Below, piece after piece: positions 27,270 to 36,487 of a stretch of 64,000 nt of DNA. The position numbers and the translations under genes were made by a program. The stretch is from contig NZ_CP108352.1 of assembly GCF_036237275.1 (NCBI RefSeq), positions 7,279,501 to 7,343,500 on the forward strand, written 5' to 3'. Below the pieces are notes generated by a model. The model ran no database searches. It was not told the DNA's origin and worked only from the letters and a program-made list of their open reading frames with translations. How positions within the stretch are numbered: position 1 is the stretch's first letter; each line of letters opens with the position of its first letter. This DNA comes from Streptomyces sp. NBC_01353. GTDB lineage: Bacteria; Actinomycetota; Actinomycetes; Streptomycetales; Streptomycetaceae.

Positions 27270-27731
27270 TCAGGTCTCCACGGGGCCGGTCGTCGTCCAG
27301 CCCGGGGTTCGCACGTGATGGGTCAGGCTCGCCGCGTCCGCCTCGTCACCGCAGCAGGCGCACACGACCCGGGGGCTGAGGACCTCGCCGCAGCTGTGCT
27401 CCAGGACCACCGGACGGTCCTTCTGGTTCAGGTGGCGGTCGCCCCAGGCCATGAGCGTGAGCAGCACCGGCTGCAGCTCCTGGCCGGCCGGAGTGGCGCG
27501 GTACTCGAAGCGCCGCGGACGTTCGCTGTACGGCACCTTCTCCAGGATTCCGGCCTCCACCAGCCGCTTCAGACGGGCGGTGAGGATGTCGCGCGGGGCA
27601 CCGGTGTTCCGCGCGATCCGGTCGAAGCGGCGGACGCCGAGCGAGATCTCGCGCAGGACGAGCAGCGAGTACTTCTCACCGACGAGGGTGAGGGCGTCGG
27701 CGATCGAGCAGGGGCGGGGGGCTGCCTTCAT
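27270..27731 (-). CDS. HxlR-family transcriptional regulator
   Basis: 153 residues. The winged helix is clear: CSIADALTLVGEKYSLLVLREI, RFDRIARNTGAPRDILTARLKRL, and ATPAGQEL. A C-terminal CACCGDEA after CGEVLS may bind metal or sense redox. It is divergent from a thiolase gene whose promoter region contains GTTGGA/TCCAAC half-sites, its probable targets. Confidence 0.92.
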   Translation of the reverse strand: MKAAPRPCSIADALTLVGEKYSLLVLREISLGVRRFDRIARNTGAPRDILTARLKRLVEAGILEKVPYSERPRRFEYRATPAGQELQPVLLTLMAWGDRHLNQKDRPVVLEHSCGEVLSPRVVCACCGDEADAASLTHHVRTPGWTTTGPVET

Positions 27732-27764
27732 GGGCCCAGCCTAAGGCAGGGTCGAGGAGAGGGT

Positions 27765-27792
27765 TTGAGAATCCAACTGGCTAGGCTATGTT
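27765..27792 (+). promoter_or_regulatory. Promoter of the thiolase gene
   Basis: TTGAGA (27765-27770) and TATGTT (27787-27792) with a 16-base spacer; a TCCAAC half-site (27772-27777) lies in the spacer. The start codon is 58 bases downstream. Confidence 0.55.
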
Positions 27793-27802
27793 ACTGCCAA
27801 GT

Positions 27803-27822
27803 GTTGGATCCAGTTTTCCAAC
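27803..27822. promoter_or_regulatory. Candidate HxlR operator
   Basis: GTTGGA-N8-TCCAAC, placed just downstream of the proposed -10 where a bound repressor would block transcription of the thiolase gene. A third half-site is in the promoter spacer. Confidence 0.5.
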
Positions 27823-27849
27823 TCACCAGGTGATCGAGGAGCCGTCATC

Positions 27850-29019
27850 ATGCGCGACGCCGTCATCGTCGAAGCAGTCCGTACGCCCATAGGCCGGGGA
27901 AAGGCCAACGGTGCCCTGGCCGAGGTCCACCCCGTCGCCCTGCTCTCCCACACCCTCGGCGCGCTGATCGAACGCAGCGGCATCGACCCCGCCCTCGTCG
28001 ACGACGTCATCGGCGGAACGGTCGACCAGGTCGGCGAGCAGGCCATGAACACCACCCGCTACGCCTGGCTGGGCGCGGGCTTGCCCGATTCCGTGCCCGC
28101 CACCACCGTCGACCGGCAGTGCGGCTCCTCCCAGCAGGCCGTGCACTTCGCGGCCCAGGGCGTGCTCTCGGGGGCGTACGACATCGCCGTGGCCTGCGGG
28201 GTCGAGTCCATGAGCCGCGTCCCGATGTGGTCGAACGTGCCGCCGGGCGCGGACCCCTTCGGCCCCGGGGTGGCCGATCGGTACCCCGAGGGTCTGGTCC
28301 CGCAGGGCATCAGCGCGGAGCTGATCGCCGCGAAGTGGTCGATCGGGCGCGAGGCGATGGACGAGTTCGCCGCCGCCTCGCACACCAAGGCCGCCCGGAG
28401 CTGGGAGGCCGGGCTCTTCGACGCCGAGGTCGTCCCGTACGGAGACGTCCGCCGCGACGAGTCGGTGCGGCCCACGACCACTCCCGAGATCCTGGCCGGG
28501 CTCCGGCCCGCGTTCCAGGACTCGGCCTTCGCCGAGCGATTCCCGCAGATCGACTGGTCGGTGACGGCGGGCAACAGCAGCCCGACCAACGACGGCGCCT
28601 CCGCCGTGCTCGTCATGGCGGCGGACACCGCGGAGCGGCTCGGGCTCCGCCCGCTCGCCCGGCTGCACAGCTTCGCGGTGACCGGCTCCGACCCGCTGCT
28701 GATGCTGACCGGCGTGATCCCGGCGACGGAGAAGGTGCTGCGCAGGGCGGGGCTCGGCCTCGACGACATCGATCTCTTCGAGATCAACGAGGCGTTCGCC
28801 AGCGTCGTGCTCGCCTGGCAGCAGGAGACCGGCGCCGACCCGGCCAAGGTCAACGTCCACGGCGGCGCCATCGCGCTCGGCCACCCCCTCGGCGCCAGCG
28901 GCACCCGGCTGACGACCACCCTGGTCCATGCCCTGCGAGCCCGTGGCGCCCGGTACGGCCTCCAGGCGATGTGCGAGGCGGGCGGCCTGGCGAACGCGAT
29001 GATCGTCGAGGCGCTCTGA
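27850..29019 (+). CDS. Thiolase (acetyl-CoA C-acyltransferase)
   Basis: 389 residues, the usual thiolase length. Nucleophile Cys91 in DRQCGSS, NEAFA, catalytic His in GHPLGASG and the second Cys in MCEAGG are all present. It cleaves or forms 3-ketoacyl-CoA in fatty-acid breakdown or ketone metabolism. The ATG follows a GAGGAG. It is likely repressed by the divergent HxlR protein. No other beta-oxidation gene is adjacent. Confidence 0.94.
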   Translation: MRDAVIVEAVRTPIGRGKANGALAEVHPVALLSHTLGALIERSGIDPALVDDVIGGTVDQVGEQAMNTTRYAWLGAGLPDSVPATTVDRQCGSSQQAVHFAAQGVLSGAYDIAVACGVESMSRVPMWSNVPPGADPFGPGVADRYPEGLVPQGISAELIAAKWSIGREAMDEFAAASHTKAARSWEAGLFDAEVVPYGDVRRDESVRPTTTPEILAGLRPAFQDSAFAERFPQIDWSVTAGNSSPTNDGASAVLVMAADTAERLGLRPLARLHSFAVTGSDPLLMLTGVIPATEKVLRRAGLGLDDIDLFEINEAFASVVLAWQQETGADPAKVNVHGGAIALGHPLGASGTRLTTTLVHALRARGARYGLQAMCEAGGLANAMIVEAL

Positions 29020-29101
29020 GGGGCCTGGCGGCGGGCGCACGGGCGGGCCGCCTCCCGCGGGCGGCGAAGCGCGCCGGCGCCCTACGCACCCCGTCCGCGG
29101 C

Positions 29102-29872
29102 CTAGGCCTCTCGCGAAGCCCCCACGCCCGCCAGCGGGCGGGGCTCGCTCGGGTCGGTCGGTTCGGCCGGCGCCGGCCGCAGGCCGTGGCGCTTGCGCCA
29201 GGCGACGGTCGCCGCGGCGAGGCCGGAGACGACGATGAAGCCCATCGAGATCAGAAAGGCGGGCGAGGTCGGTGAGGCGGCCTCGCTGCCCGCCACCACG
29301 TACGCGGCCGTGTTGGGGATCGTGCCGATCGCCGTCGCCAGGAGGAACGGCGCGTACCCCATCCGGGAGACCGCCGCGCAGTAGTTGGCGGCGGCGAACG
29401 GAACGCCGGGGAAGAGCCGGATCGCCAGCATCGAGCGGAAGCCGTGCCGGCTCAGCTGCCCGTCCGCCGCCTTCAGCCAGCGCCCCCGCAGCAGCGGCCG
29501 CAGCGCGCCCTGCCCCAGAACTCGCCCCAGGGTGAACGAGATTCCCGCCCCCAGGACCGTCCCGGCCACCGCCGCCGCCAGTCCCGCCTGGGTGCCGAAG
29601 AGCGCGCCCGCCGCCAGGTTCAGGATCGGCCGCGGTACGAAGGCGGCCGTGCACGCCCCGTAGGCGAGCCCGAACACCACCACCGCGCCCGCGCCGCTCA
29701 TCTGCGGCGGCCAGCCCGCCGACAGCAGCCGCTGGGGCTCGTACAGGACCATGGTCGTCGCCGCTGCGGCAAGGAGCACCGCGAGCAGGGACAGCCGCGA
29801 CCAGGGCGACAGCAGAGCCCGGGAGCAGCGCAGTGCGAGGGAGCCCGGCGGCCGGGTGACGGGGTCGAGCAT
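29102..29872 (-). CDS. TVP38/TMEM64-family membrane protein
   Basis: 256 residues from MLDPVTR, or 264 from an upstream GTG; no clear ribosome binding site separates them. About six hydrophobic segments. The SNARE-associated/VTT domain is visible in VPRPILNLAAGALFG, TLGRVLG and AIRLFPGVPFAAANYCAAVSRM. Family proteins are DedA relatives, thought to move lipids or support proton-motive force. It converges with the thiolase gene. Confidence 0.88.
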   Translation of the reverse strand: MLDPVTRPPGSLALRCSRALLSPWSRLSLLAVLLAAAATTMVLYEPQRLLSAGWPPQMSGAGAVVVFGLAYGACTAAFVPRPILNLAAGALFGTQAGLAAAVAGTVLGAGISFTLGRVLGQGALRPLLRGRWLKAADGQLSRHGFRSMLAIRLFPGVPFAAANYCAAVSRMGYAPFLLATAIGTIPNTAAYVVAGSEAASPTSPAFLISMGFIVVSGLAAATVAWRKRHGLRPAPAEPTDPSEPRPLAGVGASREA

Positions 29873-29940
29873 CCGGGGAGAGTAACCGACGGGCACATGT
29901 GATCGCCGTAATGTCCGTCATCGGCCGTAGTCTGGGCCGC

Positions 29941-30657
29941 ATGACGACCGCCGTGCCCGCTGGGCCCGCCGTGCCCGACAGCACTCTCGCCGACAGCGTG
30001 CTCGCCCGCCTCACCGACGTCTATCCGGTGGCCGGCGACCCCTTCCGGGCGCAGGAGATGGTCGCGTACATGAAGGGCGTCGCCCCCTTCCTGGGCATCC
30101 GCACCCCCGAGCGGCGCGCCCTGTCCCGCACGGTCCTCGACGGCACCCCCCGCCCCGACGAGGCCGACTGCGCCGCCGTCGCGCTGCGCTGCTTCGCGCT
30201 CCCCGAGCGCGAGTACCACTACTTCGCCGTCGACTACCTGCGCCGTCACGTCAAGCGCTGCTCCTCCGGCTTCCTGCCGGTCGCCCTTCGGCTCGTCACC
30301 ACCGACTCCTGGTGGGACACCGTCGACCTCCTCGCCGCCCATGTGGTCGGCGGCCTCGTCGCGGCCGATCCGGCGCTCGCCGAGCGGATGGACGAGTGGA
30401 TCGAGGACGACGACCTGTGGGTCGCGCGCACCGCGCTGCTGCACCAACTCACGTTCAAGGACGGGACCGACACCGAGCGGCTGTTCGCCTACTGCCTGCG
30501 CCGGGCCGGCGACACCGACTTCTTCCTCCGCAAGGCAATCGGCTGGTCCCTGCGCGAGTACGCGAAGACCGGCCCCGACGAGGTCCGCGCGTTCGTCGAG
30601 GAGAACCGGGCCCGCCTCGCCCCGCTCTCCGTACGCGAGGCGCTCAAGAACCTCTGA
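29941..30657 (+). CDS. DNA alkylation repair protein (AlkD-like HEAT repeat)
   Basis: 238 residues, starting at MTTAVP; an earlier in-frame ATG lies in the probable promoter. AlkD glycosylases scan DNA for cationic alkylated bases. Characteristic residues are visible: SWWDTVDLLA (Trp and Asp of the active site), DLWVARTALL (Arg) and FLRKAIGWSLREYAK (Trp). VAPFLGIRTPERRAL at the start also fits. Confidence 0.92.
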   Translation: MTTAVPAGPAVPDSTLADSVLARLTDVYPVAGDPFRAQEMVAYMKGVAPFLGIRTPERRALSRTVLDGTPRPDEADCAAVALRCFALPEREYHYFAVDYLRRHVKRCSSGFLPVALRLVTTDSWWDTVDLLAAHVVGGLVAADPALAERMDEWIEDDDLWVARTALLHQLTFKDGTDTERLFAYCLRRAGDTDFFLRKAIGWSLREYAKTGPDEVRAFVEENRARLAPLSVREALKNL

Positions 30658-30704
30658 ACTGTCCTGCGGCAGAAAATCGTTCGACGGCGACCACCCGTCC
30701 CGGG

Positions 30705-30851
30705 ATGATCGTGGACATGTTCCGGTACGCCTTCCTCGAAGCACGGCCCGCAGTCGCGGCCGCGCCGAAGGCTGCCGTCGCACCCGTCGCCGCCGCTGCG
30801 TTCGCAGCCGCCGCGCTCGCGGCCGTCGCACTCGACGGCGCCCGAAGCTGA
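30705..30851 (+). CDS. Possible small Ala-rich peptide upstream of tuf3
   Basis: 48 codons (or 44 from the ATG at 30717) with a good actinobacterial third-position bias. The product begins [17 protein letters not shown] and continues as an Ala/Val-rich hydrophobic run. The stop codon overlaps the 5' arm of a hairpin placed before the tuf3-type gene. There is no strong ribosome binding site, so it may be a short membrane peptide, a leader, or chance. Confidence 0.3.
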   Translation: MIVDMFRYAFLEARPAVAAAPKAAVAPVAAAAFAAAALAAVALDGARS

Positions 30852-30892
30852 CCCTCCCCGGCTCGTCCGGCGGACCCCACAGGGGGAGGGTC
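30850..30892 (+). terminator. Hairpin in the tuf3 leader
   Basis: A 10-bp perfect stem (30850-30859 with 30883-30892) with a 23-base loop, 54 bases before the start codon of the EF-Tu-like gene. It may be the terminator of the upstream unit or an attenuator; there is no clear T-run. Confidence 0.4.
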
Positions 30893-30945
30893 GGTCCGGC
30901 CCCGGGGTCCCCTCACACGCTTCGAGCTCAAGGAACGAGCGAACC

Positions 30946-32124
30946 ATGTCCAAGACGGCATACGTGCGCACCAAGCCGCACCTCAATATCGGCACCATGG
31001 GCCACGTCGACCACGGCAAGACCACCCTGACCGCCGCCATCACCAAGGTCCTCAGCGAGCGCGGGACCGGCAGCCCCACTTCCTATGTTTCGTTCGCCCA
31101 AATCGACCGCGCGCCCGAGGAGGCCCAGCGCGGCATCACCATCAACATCGCGCACGTCGAGTACGAGACCGACACCCGCCACTACGCCCATGTCGACATG
31201 CCGGGCCACGCCGACTACGTCAAGAACATGGTCACCGGCGCCGCCCAGCTCGACGGGGCCATCCTCGTCGTCTCCGCGCTCGACGGGATCATGCCGCAGA
31301 CGGCCGAGCACGTCCTGCTCGCCCGTCAGGTCGGCGTGGACCACATCGTGGTCGCGCTCAACAAGGCCGACGCGGGCGACGACGAGCTGACCGACCTGGT
31401 CGAGCTGGAGGTACGGGAGCTGCTGACCGCGCACGGCTACGGCGGCGACTCCGTCCCCGTCGTCCGGGTGTCGGGGCTCAAGGCCCTTGAGGGCGACCCG
31501 CGTTGGACGGCGGCGATCGAGGCGCTGCTCGACGCGGTGGACACCTATGTGCCCATGCCCGTGCGGTACGTGGACGCGCCGTTCCTGATGTCCGTCGAGA
31601 ACGTCCTCACCATCACCGGCCGCGGCACCGTCGTCACGGGCGCCGTCGAGCGCGGGACGGTGCGGGTCGGCGACCGCGTGGAGGTGCTGGGCGCGGAGAC
31701 CGAGACGGTCGTCACCGGGGTCGAGACCTTCGGCAAGCCGATGGAGTCGGCCGAGGCCGGCGACAACGTCGCGCTGCTGCTGCGTGGTGTCGCCCGTGAC
31801 GCGGTCCGCCGCGGGCATGTGGTGGCCGCGCCGGGCAGCGTCGTACCGAGTCGGCGGTTCACCGCGCAGGTCTACGTCCTGTCGGGCAAGGAGGGTGGTC
31901 GCACCACCCCCGTCTCGACCGGCTACCGGCCGCAGTTCTACATCAGGACCGCGGACGTCGTCGGCGACGTCGACCTCGGCGAGACGGCGGTCGCGCGCCC
32001 GGGCGACACGGTCACCATGACCGTCGAACTCGGCCGTGACGTCCCGCTGGAGGCGGGACTCGGCTTCGCGATCCGTGAGGGCGGCCGTACGGTCGGCGCC
32101 GGCACGGTCACGACCGTCGGCTGA
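30946..32124 (+). CDS. tuf3: Elongation factor Tu, divergent third type (tuf3)
   Basis: 392 residues. It delivers aminoacyl-tRNA to the ribosome with GTP. G1 [10 protein letters not shown]2 RGITIN, G3 DMPGHADY and G4 NKAD are present, followed by domains 2 and 3 ([13 protein letters not shown] and [13 protein letters not shown]). Compared with ordinary EF-Tu the G3 Cys is Met (residue 85), NKCD reads NKAD and the G5 Ser-Ala reads Ser-Gly. Streptomyces are known to carry such a divergent copy, reported as resistant to kirromycin-type inhibitors. It is solitary, outside the str ribosomal operon, and followed by a strong terminator. Confidence 0.93.
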   Translation: MSKTAYVRTKPHLNIGTMGHVDHGKTTLTAAITKVLSERGTGSPTSYVSFAQIDRAPEEAQRGITINIAHVEYETDTRHYAHVDMPGHADYVKNMVTGAAQLDGAILVVSALDGIMPQTAEHVLLARQVGVDHIVVALNKADAGDDELTDLVELEVRELLTAHGYGGDSVPVVRVSGLKALEGDPRWTAAIEALLDAVDTYVPMPVRYVDAPFLMSVENVLTITGRGTVVTGAVERGTVRVGDRVEVLGAETETVVTGVETFGKPMESAEAGDNVALLLRGVARDAVRRGHVVAAPGSVVPSRRFTAQVYVLSGKEGGRTTPVSTGYRPQFYIRTADVVGDVDLGETAVARPGDTVTMTVELGRDVPLEAGLGFAIREGGRTVGAGTVTTVG

Positions 32125-32141
32125 GCACCCGGTCGGGTGGA

Positions 32142-32176
32142 GGGCCCGCATTCCGCACCCCGCGGAATGCGGGCCC
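32142..32176 (+). terminator. Terminator of the tuf3 gene
   Basis: Perfect 15-bp stem (32142-32156 with 32162-32176) with a 5-base loop ACCCC, 18 bases after the stop. Confidence 0.85.
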
Positions 32177-32200
32177 AACTCCCTGCGCCACACTCGGATC

Positions 32201-33046
32201 ATGACGCGGACAGCACTGGTTCTGGGTTCGGGCGGAATGACAGGTGCGGGCTGGGCGACGGGCGTCCTGCACGGCCTGGCCGAGGCGGGGACCGACCTGT
32301 CCACCGCGGATCTGATCATCGGCAGCTCGGCGGGCGCGGTCGTCGGCACGCAGCTCGCCTCCGGCAAGATCACCGTCGCGGAGCTGTACGAGAGCCGGCT
32401 GGACGACGGTCAGGGCGAGCCGGCGGGCCGCCTCGGCGCAGGAACGATCCTCCATTACGCGATCGCCGTCCTGACCTCCCGTACGGCCGAGGCGTACGGG
32501 CGCAAGCTCGGCGCGCTCGCGCTCGGCGCCACGACGGTCGACGAGGCCACCCGCCGCGACACCGTCGCCCGCCGCCTCGCTCCGGTGGCCCAGTGGCCGG
32601 AGCGCCGGCTGCTCGTCACGGCCGTCGACGCGCTGACCGGCGAGCTCAGGGCGTACGACAGGGACAGCGGCGCCGCGCTCCTCGACGCCGTCACCGCGAG
32701 CTGCGCCATTCCGGGGCTCTGGCCGCCCGCCACCATCGACGGACGCCGCTGGATCGACGGAGGAGTGCACTCCACCGCCAACGCGCACCTCGCCGTCGGG
32801 TACGACAGGGTCGTCGTCATCGCGCCCAATGGATCCGGCAGCAAGGTCATCGTCTCCCCGGCTCGCCAGGGCGCGGCGCTCGCCTCGGCGGGCGCCCGGG
32901 TCGAGGTCATCACCCCGGACGCCGACTCCAAGGCGGCCTTCGGCCGCAACCCCCTCGACCCGAGCCGCCGGGGCCCCGCAGCCCGCGCCGGACGGGCCCA
33001 GGCCGCGGCCCATGCGGAGGCGGCCCGTGCCCTGTGGGCACAATGA
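32201..33046 (+). CDS. Patatin-like phospholipase
   Basis: 281 residues from ATG at 32201. Patatin fold: LVLGSGGMTGAGWATGVLHGL (oxyanion-type Gly-rich turn), nucleophile GSSAGA with Ser43, and the dyad Asp186 in WIDGGVHS. It should hydrolyse acyl esters of lipids. A potential SAM-fold protein starts 4 bases after its stop. Confidence 0.9.
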   Translation: MTRTALVLGSGGMTGAGWATGVLHGLAEAGTDLSTADLIIGSSAGAVVGTQLASGKITVAELYESRLDDGQGEPAGRLGAGTILHYAIAVLTSRTAEAYGRKLGALALGATTVDEATRRDTVARRLAPVAQWPERRLLVTAVDALTGELRAYDRDSGAALLDAVTASCAIPGLWPPATIDGRRWIDGGVHSTANAHLAVGYDRVVVIAPNGSGSKVIVSPARQGAALASAGARVEVITPDADSKAAFGRNPLDPSRRGPAARAGRAQAAAHAEAARALWAQ

Positions 33047-33050
33047 GAGC

Positions 33051-33896
33051 GTGAACGAGCAGATACCCGTCATCCGGGACGTCGACCGGGGAACCGCCAA
33101 GCTGATGCCCGATGTCGACCGGGACCGGGCCTGGCTGCTCACCGTCGACGGCGCGCCGCAGTCCTACGTGGACCTCGACGAGCCGACACACCTCGAGTTC
33201 GAGTACGCCCGCCGGCTCGCCCATGTCGTCGACTGCTTCGCCGACGAGGGCGCGCCCCTCGCCGTCCTGCACCTCGGCGGCGGGGCGCTCACCCTGCCCC
33301 GCTACGTGGCCGCGACCCGCCCCGGCTCCCGCCAGGACGTGGTCGAGGCAGACCGGGGACTGCTCGACCTGGTGACGGAACAGCTCCCGCTGCCCGACGA
33401 CGCGGGGGTCACCCTGCACGCCGCGGACGCCCGGAGCTGGCTGGAAGCCGCGCCCGACGCCTCCGTGGATGTGCTCATCGCCGATGTCTTCGGCGGCTCG
33501 CGGGTACCCGCGCATCTGACCTCCGTCGAGTACGCGCGGGAGGCCCGGCGGGTGCTGCGGCCGGGCGGTGTCTACGCGGCAAACCTCGCCGACGGTTCGC
33601 CGTTCGCCTTCCTCCGCTCCCAACTGGCGACCTTCGCGGGCGTCTTTACAGAGCTGGCCCTGATCGCCGAACCGGCGGTGCTGCGCGGCCGCCGCTTCGG
33701 CAACGCGGTCCTCGTCGCCTCCGGCCAGGAGATCGACACGGCCCGTCTGGCCCGGCGCGCGGCCGGGGACGCCTTCCCCGCACGCGTGGAGTACGGAGCC
33801 ACCCTCACCCGCTTCACGGGATCCGCCCGCCGTGTGACCGACACGGACGCGGTGCCGTCCCCCGTCCCGCCGGACGGATCCTTCAGCATCGGCTGA
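33051..33896 (+). CDS. Spermidine-synthase-like protein (SAM-fold)
   Basis: 281 residues starting at a GTG 4 bases after the patatin stop, with GAGAG overlapping the stop. VLHLGGGALTLPRYVA is the nucleotide-binding loop of spermidine synthases and fused-type methyltransferases; the acid after the next strand is in VVEADRG, and IADVFGGSRVPAHLTSVEY resembles the substrate loop. There is no fused membrane domain. Whether it makes polyamines is uncertain. Confidence 0.85.
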   Translation: MNEQIPVIRDVDRGTAKLMPDVDRDRAWLLTVDGAPQSYVDLDEPTHLEFEYARRLAHVVDCFADEGAPLAVLHLGGGALTLPRYVAATRPGSRQDVVEADRGLLDLVTEQLPLPDDAGVTLHAADARSWLEAAPDASVDVLIADVFGGSRVPAHLTSVEYAREARRVLRPGGVYAANLADGSPFAFLRSQLATFAGVFTELALIAEPAVLRGRRFGNAVLVASGQEIDTARLARRAAGDAFPARVEYGATLTRFTGSARRVTDTDAVPSPVPPDGSFSIG

Positions 33897-33911
33897 CCAC
33901 TCCCGCGAGCG

Positions 33912-35240
33912 TCAGGAGCCCGGGTGCGCCGTCGGGGTCTCCGCGACCGTGTTCGGTGCGGCGGTCCTCGCGGGCGCGGCGGAACCGCCCACCTCCTTCG
34001 TACGGCGCCGCAGGTTCCGGACGTCCGGGACCAGCAGGACCAGGGCCGTCACCACCACGATCAGCGCGGCCGAGCCCCACAGCGCCTCGCCGCGGCCGAA
34101 GAGGCTCTCCGCCGGGCCCGCGAGCGCCGTGGACAGGGGCAGCATGGCCGTCGAGCCGAACCAGTCGTACGCGGACACCCGCGACAGCTTCTCCTCCGGG
34201 ATCTCCTGGTGCAGCGTCGTCATCCACGCCACGCCGAACACCTCGATGGCCACACCGCTGACGAACATCGCGGCCGAGAGACCCACCACGTCGAGCGGGA
34301 CGGCGAGCGCCGCCGACGGCAGGGCGATCGGGAAGACGCCCAGGGTGCCCACGAGCAGCATCCGGCGGGGTTTCCAGCGCATCATCAGCAGCGCGCCGGC
34401 GAGCGTGCCCACGCCGAAGAAGGCCAGGGCGATTCCCCAGGGCCTGGCACCGCCGAGCTGGTCCCGGGCCACCAGCGGCCCGTAGACGGACTCGGCCGCG
34501 CCGACGAGCGCCACGACGATGGAGAACTGGGCCACGATGGACCACAGCCAGGGCCGTCCGATGAACTCGTGCCAGCCCTCGCGCAGATCGGCGAGCAGGC
34601 CGCCTCCCGCCTCGCGCTTCGCGATGTGGCTGACGTCGAGGAAGGCGCGCATCGCGCCGGCGACCGCGAAGGCCGCCGCGTCGATCGCGAGGACCCAGCC
34701 GGGGCCGACCGCGGCGATCATCGCGCCGCCGAGAGCCGCGCCGCCGATGCCGGCGCCGTGCATCGCCATCCGGAACAGGGCGAAGGCGCGACTGACCTGT
34801 TCGCCGCTGACGCTGGACATCAACATGCCCTCGGCCGCCGGGTTGAAGAACGCCTGGCCCGTTCCGCACAGCGCCGTCAGCAGCATCATCTGCCACAGCT
34901 GCGGGTCGCCCGTGAGGACGAGGACGGCGAAGACGCCCTGGGAGGCGAAGTTGAGGGCGTTGGCGGCGACCATCACCCGGTGCCGGGGTATCCGGTCCGC
35001 GACGGCGCCGCCGATGAGCAGGAAGAGCACGAGCGGGACGATGCGGGCCGCCGCCACCAGGCCCACGTCACCGGTGTCCCCGCCGGACTCCATCACGGCG
35101 AACGCCGTCGCGATCAGGGCACCGTGGGTGCCCAGGTTGGTGACCATCGCGGCGGCGGTCAGCAGCAGATAGTTGCGCCCCGCCCACTCGGGACGGCGGG
35201 AGAGCAGCGAGGTGCGGGGGGAGGCGGCGGGAGTTCTCAC
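33912..35240 (-). CDS. MFS transporter
   Basis: 442 residues from a GTG; the longer open frame upstream is a low-complexity artefact. About 12 hydrophobic helices with the cytoplasmic loop GGAVADRIPRHRVMVAAN (the A-like MFS motif) between helices 2 and 3. The closest type is the MFS_3/enterobactin-exporter group, suggesting drug or siderophore efflux, but the substrate is not visible. It converges with the spermidine-synthase-like gene. Confidence 0.9.
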   Translation of the reverse strand: MRTPAASPRTSLLSRRPEWAGRNYLLLTAAAMVTNLGTHGALIATAFAVMESGGDTGDVGLVAAARIVPLVLFLLIGGAVADRIPRHRVMVAANALNFASQGVFAVLVLTGDPQLWQMMLLTALCGTGQAFFNPAAEGMLMSSVSGEQVSRAFALFRMAMHGAGIGGAALGGAMIAAVGPGWVLAIDAAAFAVAGAMRAFLDVSHIAKREAGGGLLADLREGWHEFIGRPWLWSIVAQFSIVVALVGAAESVYGPLVARDQLGGARPWGIALAFFGVGTLAGALLMMRWKPRRMLLVGTLGVFPIALPSAALAVPLDVVGLSAAMFVSGVAIEVFGVAWMTTLHQEIPEEKLSRVSAYDWFGSTAMLPLSTALAGPAESLFGRGEALWGSAALIVVVTALVLLVPDVRNLRRRTKEVGGSAAPARTAAPNTVAETPTAHPGS

Positions 35241-35313
35241 CCCGGGACTATCCCCGTCCCCGCCGCCTCCTGCCAAACCGATATCCGGACGACCTCGCCC
35301 TGTACGGTCTCCG

Positions 35314-36381
35314 TCAGGACGAGGCCGGGGCCAGTCGCACCGTCGAGAGGATCTGCTGGATCGTCGCGTCCGGCAGCTCGTCCTTGACCCCGTCGGTCGC
35401 GTAGAGCACGAACGACGAGAAGTCACCGGCGGAGTTCTTGAAGGAGAACGCGATGGACTTGCCGTCCGACTCGCACTTGTTCCGCTTCTTGATCCCCGGG
35501 GCGGTGGCCGTCGACATGCTGCCGACGAGCCCGGACTTGGTGGTGTACGGCACAGCCTTGGTGATCTTGATGGTGCCCTTGGGCATGTGCTGGGCGTAGC
35601 CCGCCCACACCCAGTTGCCGGCCTCGTTGAACGCCGCCTCCTCGGTGTTCTTCGCGCCCTGGCCACCCTTGGTGCCCGCGGTGCTCAGGCCCCAGGTCTC
35701 CTCGGTGCCGTTCTTGTCGGTGTCGAACGTGCACCACTTGCTCTTGAAGCGCGCGGGCGCGGACATGGTGACGACCGGCGAGCCGTCGCCCTTCTTCTCG
35801 TCCTCGAAGAAGGTGATGGAGCCGGGCTTCAGCAGCTCCCACTCCGGCGGCACGTCGAAGAGCGTGCCGTACTTGGGATTGTGGACGACCTTCCAGCCCG
35901 GGATCGTCGGCTGCTGCTGGGCGTCGTCGCGCGGGTTGTCGATCGGAGGGGACGACTGGGGGTTGCTGGAGGCCGACGAGGACGAGGAGGGCGGCTTCGG
36001 GTCGTCGCCGGCGTTGGTGTTCTTCTCGTCGTCCTTGCCGAGGACCAGGAAACCGGTGACGCCGGCGGCGACGACCACGGCGGTCGCGGCGGCGATGGCG
36101 ATGATCGTCGTCTGCTTCTTCTTGCCGTCACCGGGACCGCCGGGCTGCGGCGGCGCGCCCGGCACCTGGTACTGCGGCACGGTCGGCTGCTGGTACGGGT
36201 TGGGCTGCTGGTACCCGGGCTGGGCCGGCTGCGTCGGCGGCTGCTGCGGGTATCCGGGCTGCTGTTGGTACCCCGGCTGCTGATAGGGGTTCGGCTGCTG
36301 GTAACCCGACTGCTGGTACGGGTTCTGACTCTGGTCCTGCGGGTTCTGCTCGCCCCCGGGCGGCTGCTGTCCTGGCCACAT
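35314..36381 (-). CDS. Membrane-anchored protein with a Gln/Pro/Tyr-rich N-terminus
   Basis: 355 residues from MWPGQQPPGG. Residues 1-90 are repeats of the type NPYQQPGYQQ, cytoplasmic. A Lys cluster and one transmembrane helix (TTIIAIAAATAVVVAAGVTGFLVLG) follow, then a Ser/Pro linker and an extracytoplasmic domain of about 200 residues with paired Cys. This layout is common in actinobacterial envelope proteins. The function of the outer domain is unknown to me. The upstream extension of the open frame has no start signal. Confidence 0.85.
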   Translation of the reverse strand: MWPGQQPPGGEQNPQDQSQNPYQQSGYQQPNPYQQPGYQQQPGYPQQPPTQPAQPGYQQPNPYQQPTVPQYQVPGAPPQPGGPGDGKKKQTTIIAIAAATAVVVAAGVTGFLVLGKDDEKNTNAGDDPKPPSSSSSASSNPQSSPPIDNPRDDAQQQPTIPGWKVVHNPKYGTLFDVPPEWELLKPGSITFFEDEKKGDGSPVVTMSAPARFKSKWCTFDTDKNGTEETWGLSTAGTKGGQGAKNTEEAAFNEAGNWVWAGYAQHMPKGTIKITKAVPYTTKSGLVGSMSTATAPGIKKRNKCESDGKSIAFSFKNSAGDFSSFVLYATDGVKDELPDATIQQILSTVRLAPASS

Positions 36382-36487
36382 GGCCAGTAACCATAGAGGT
36401 GTGGCGGGAACCCTGCTACGCCCGCCCCCATACGGGCGCGCGAGGGCAGGGATGGTCTTCTGTGCTACTCGTGGGTAACATCGCGGC

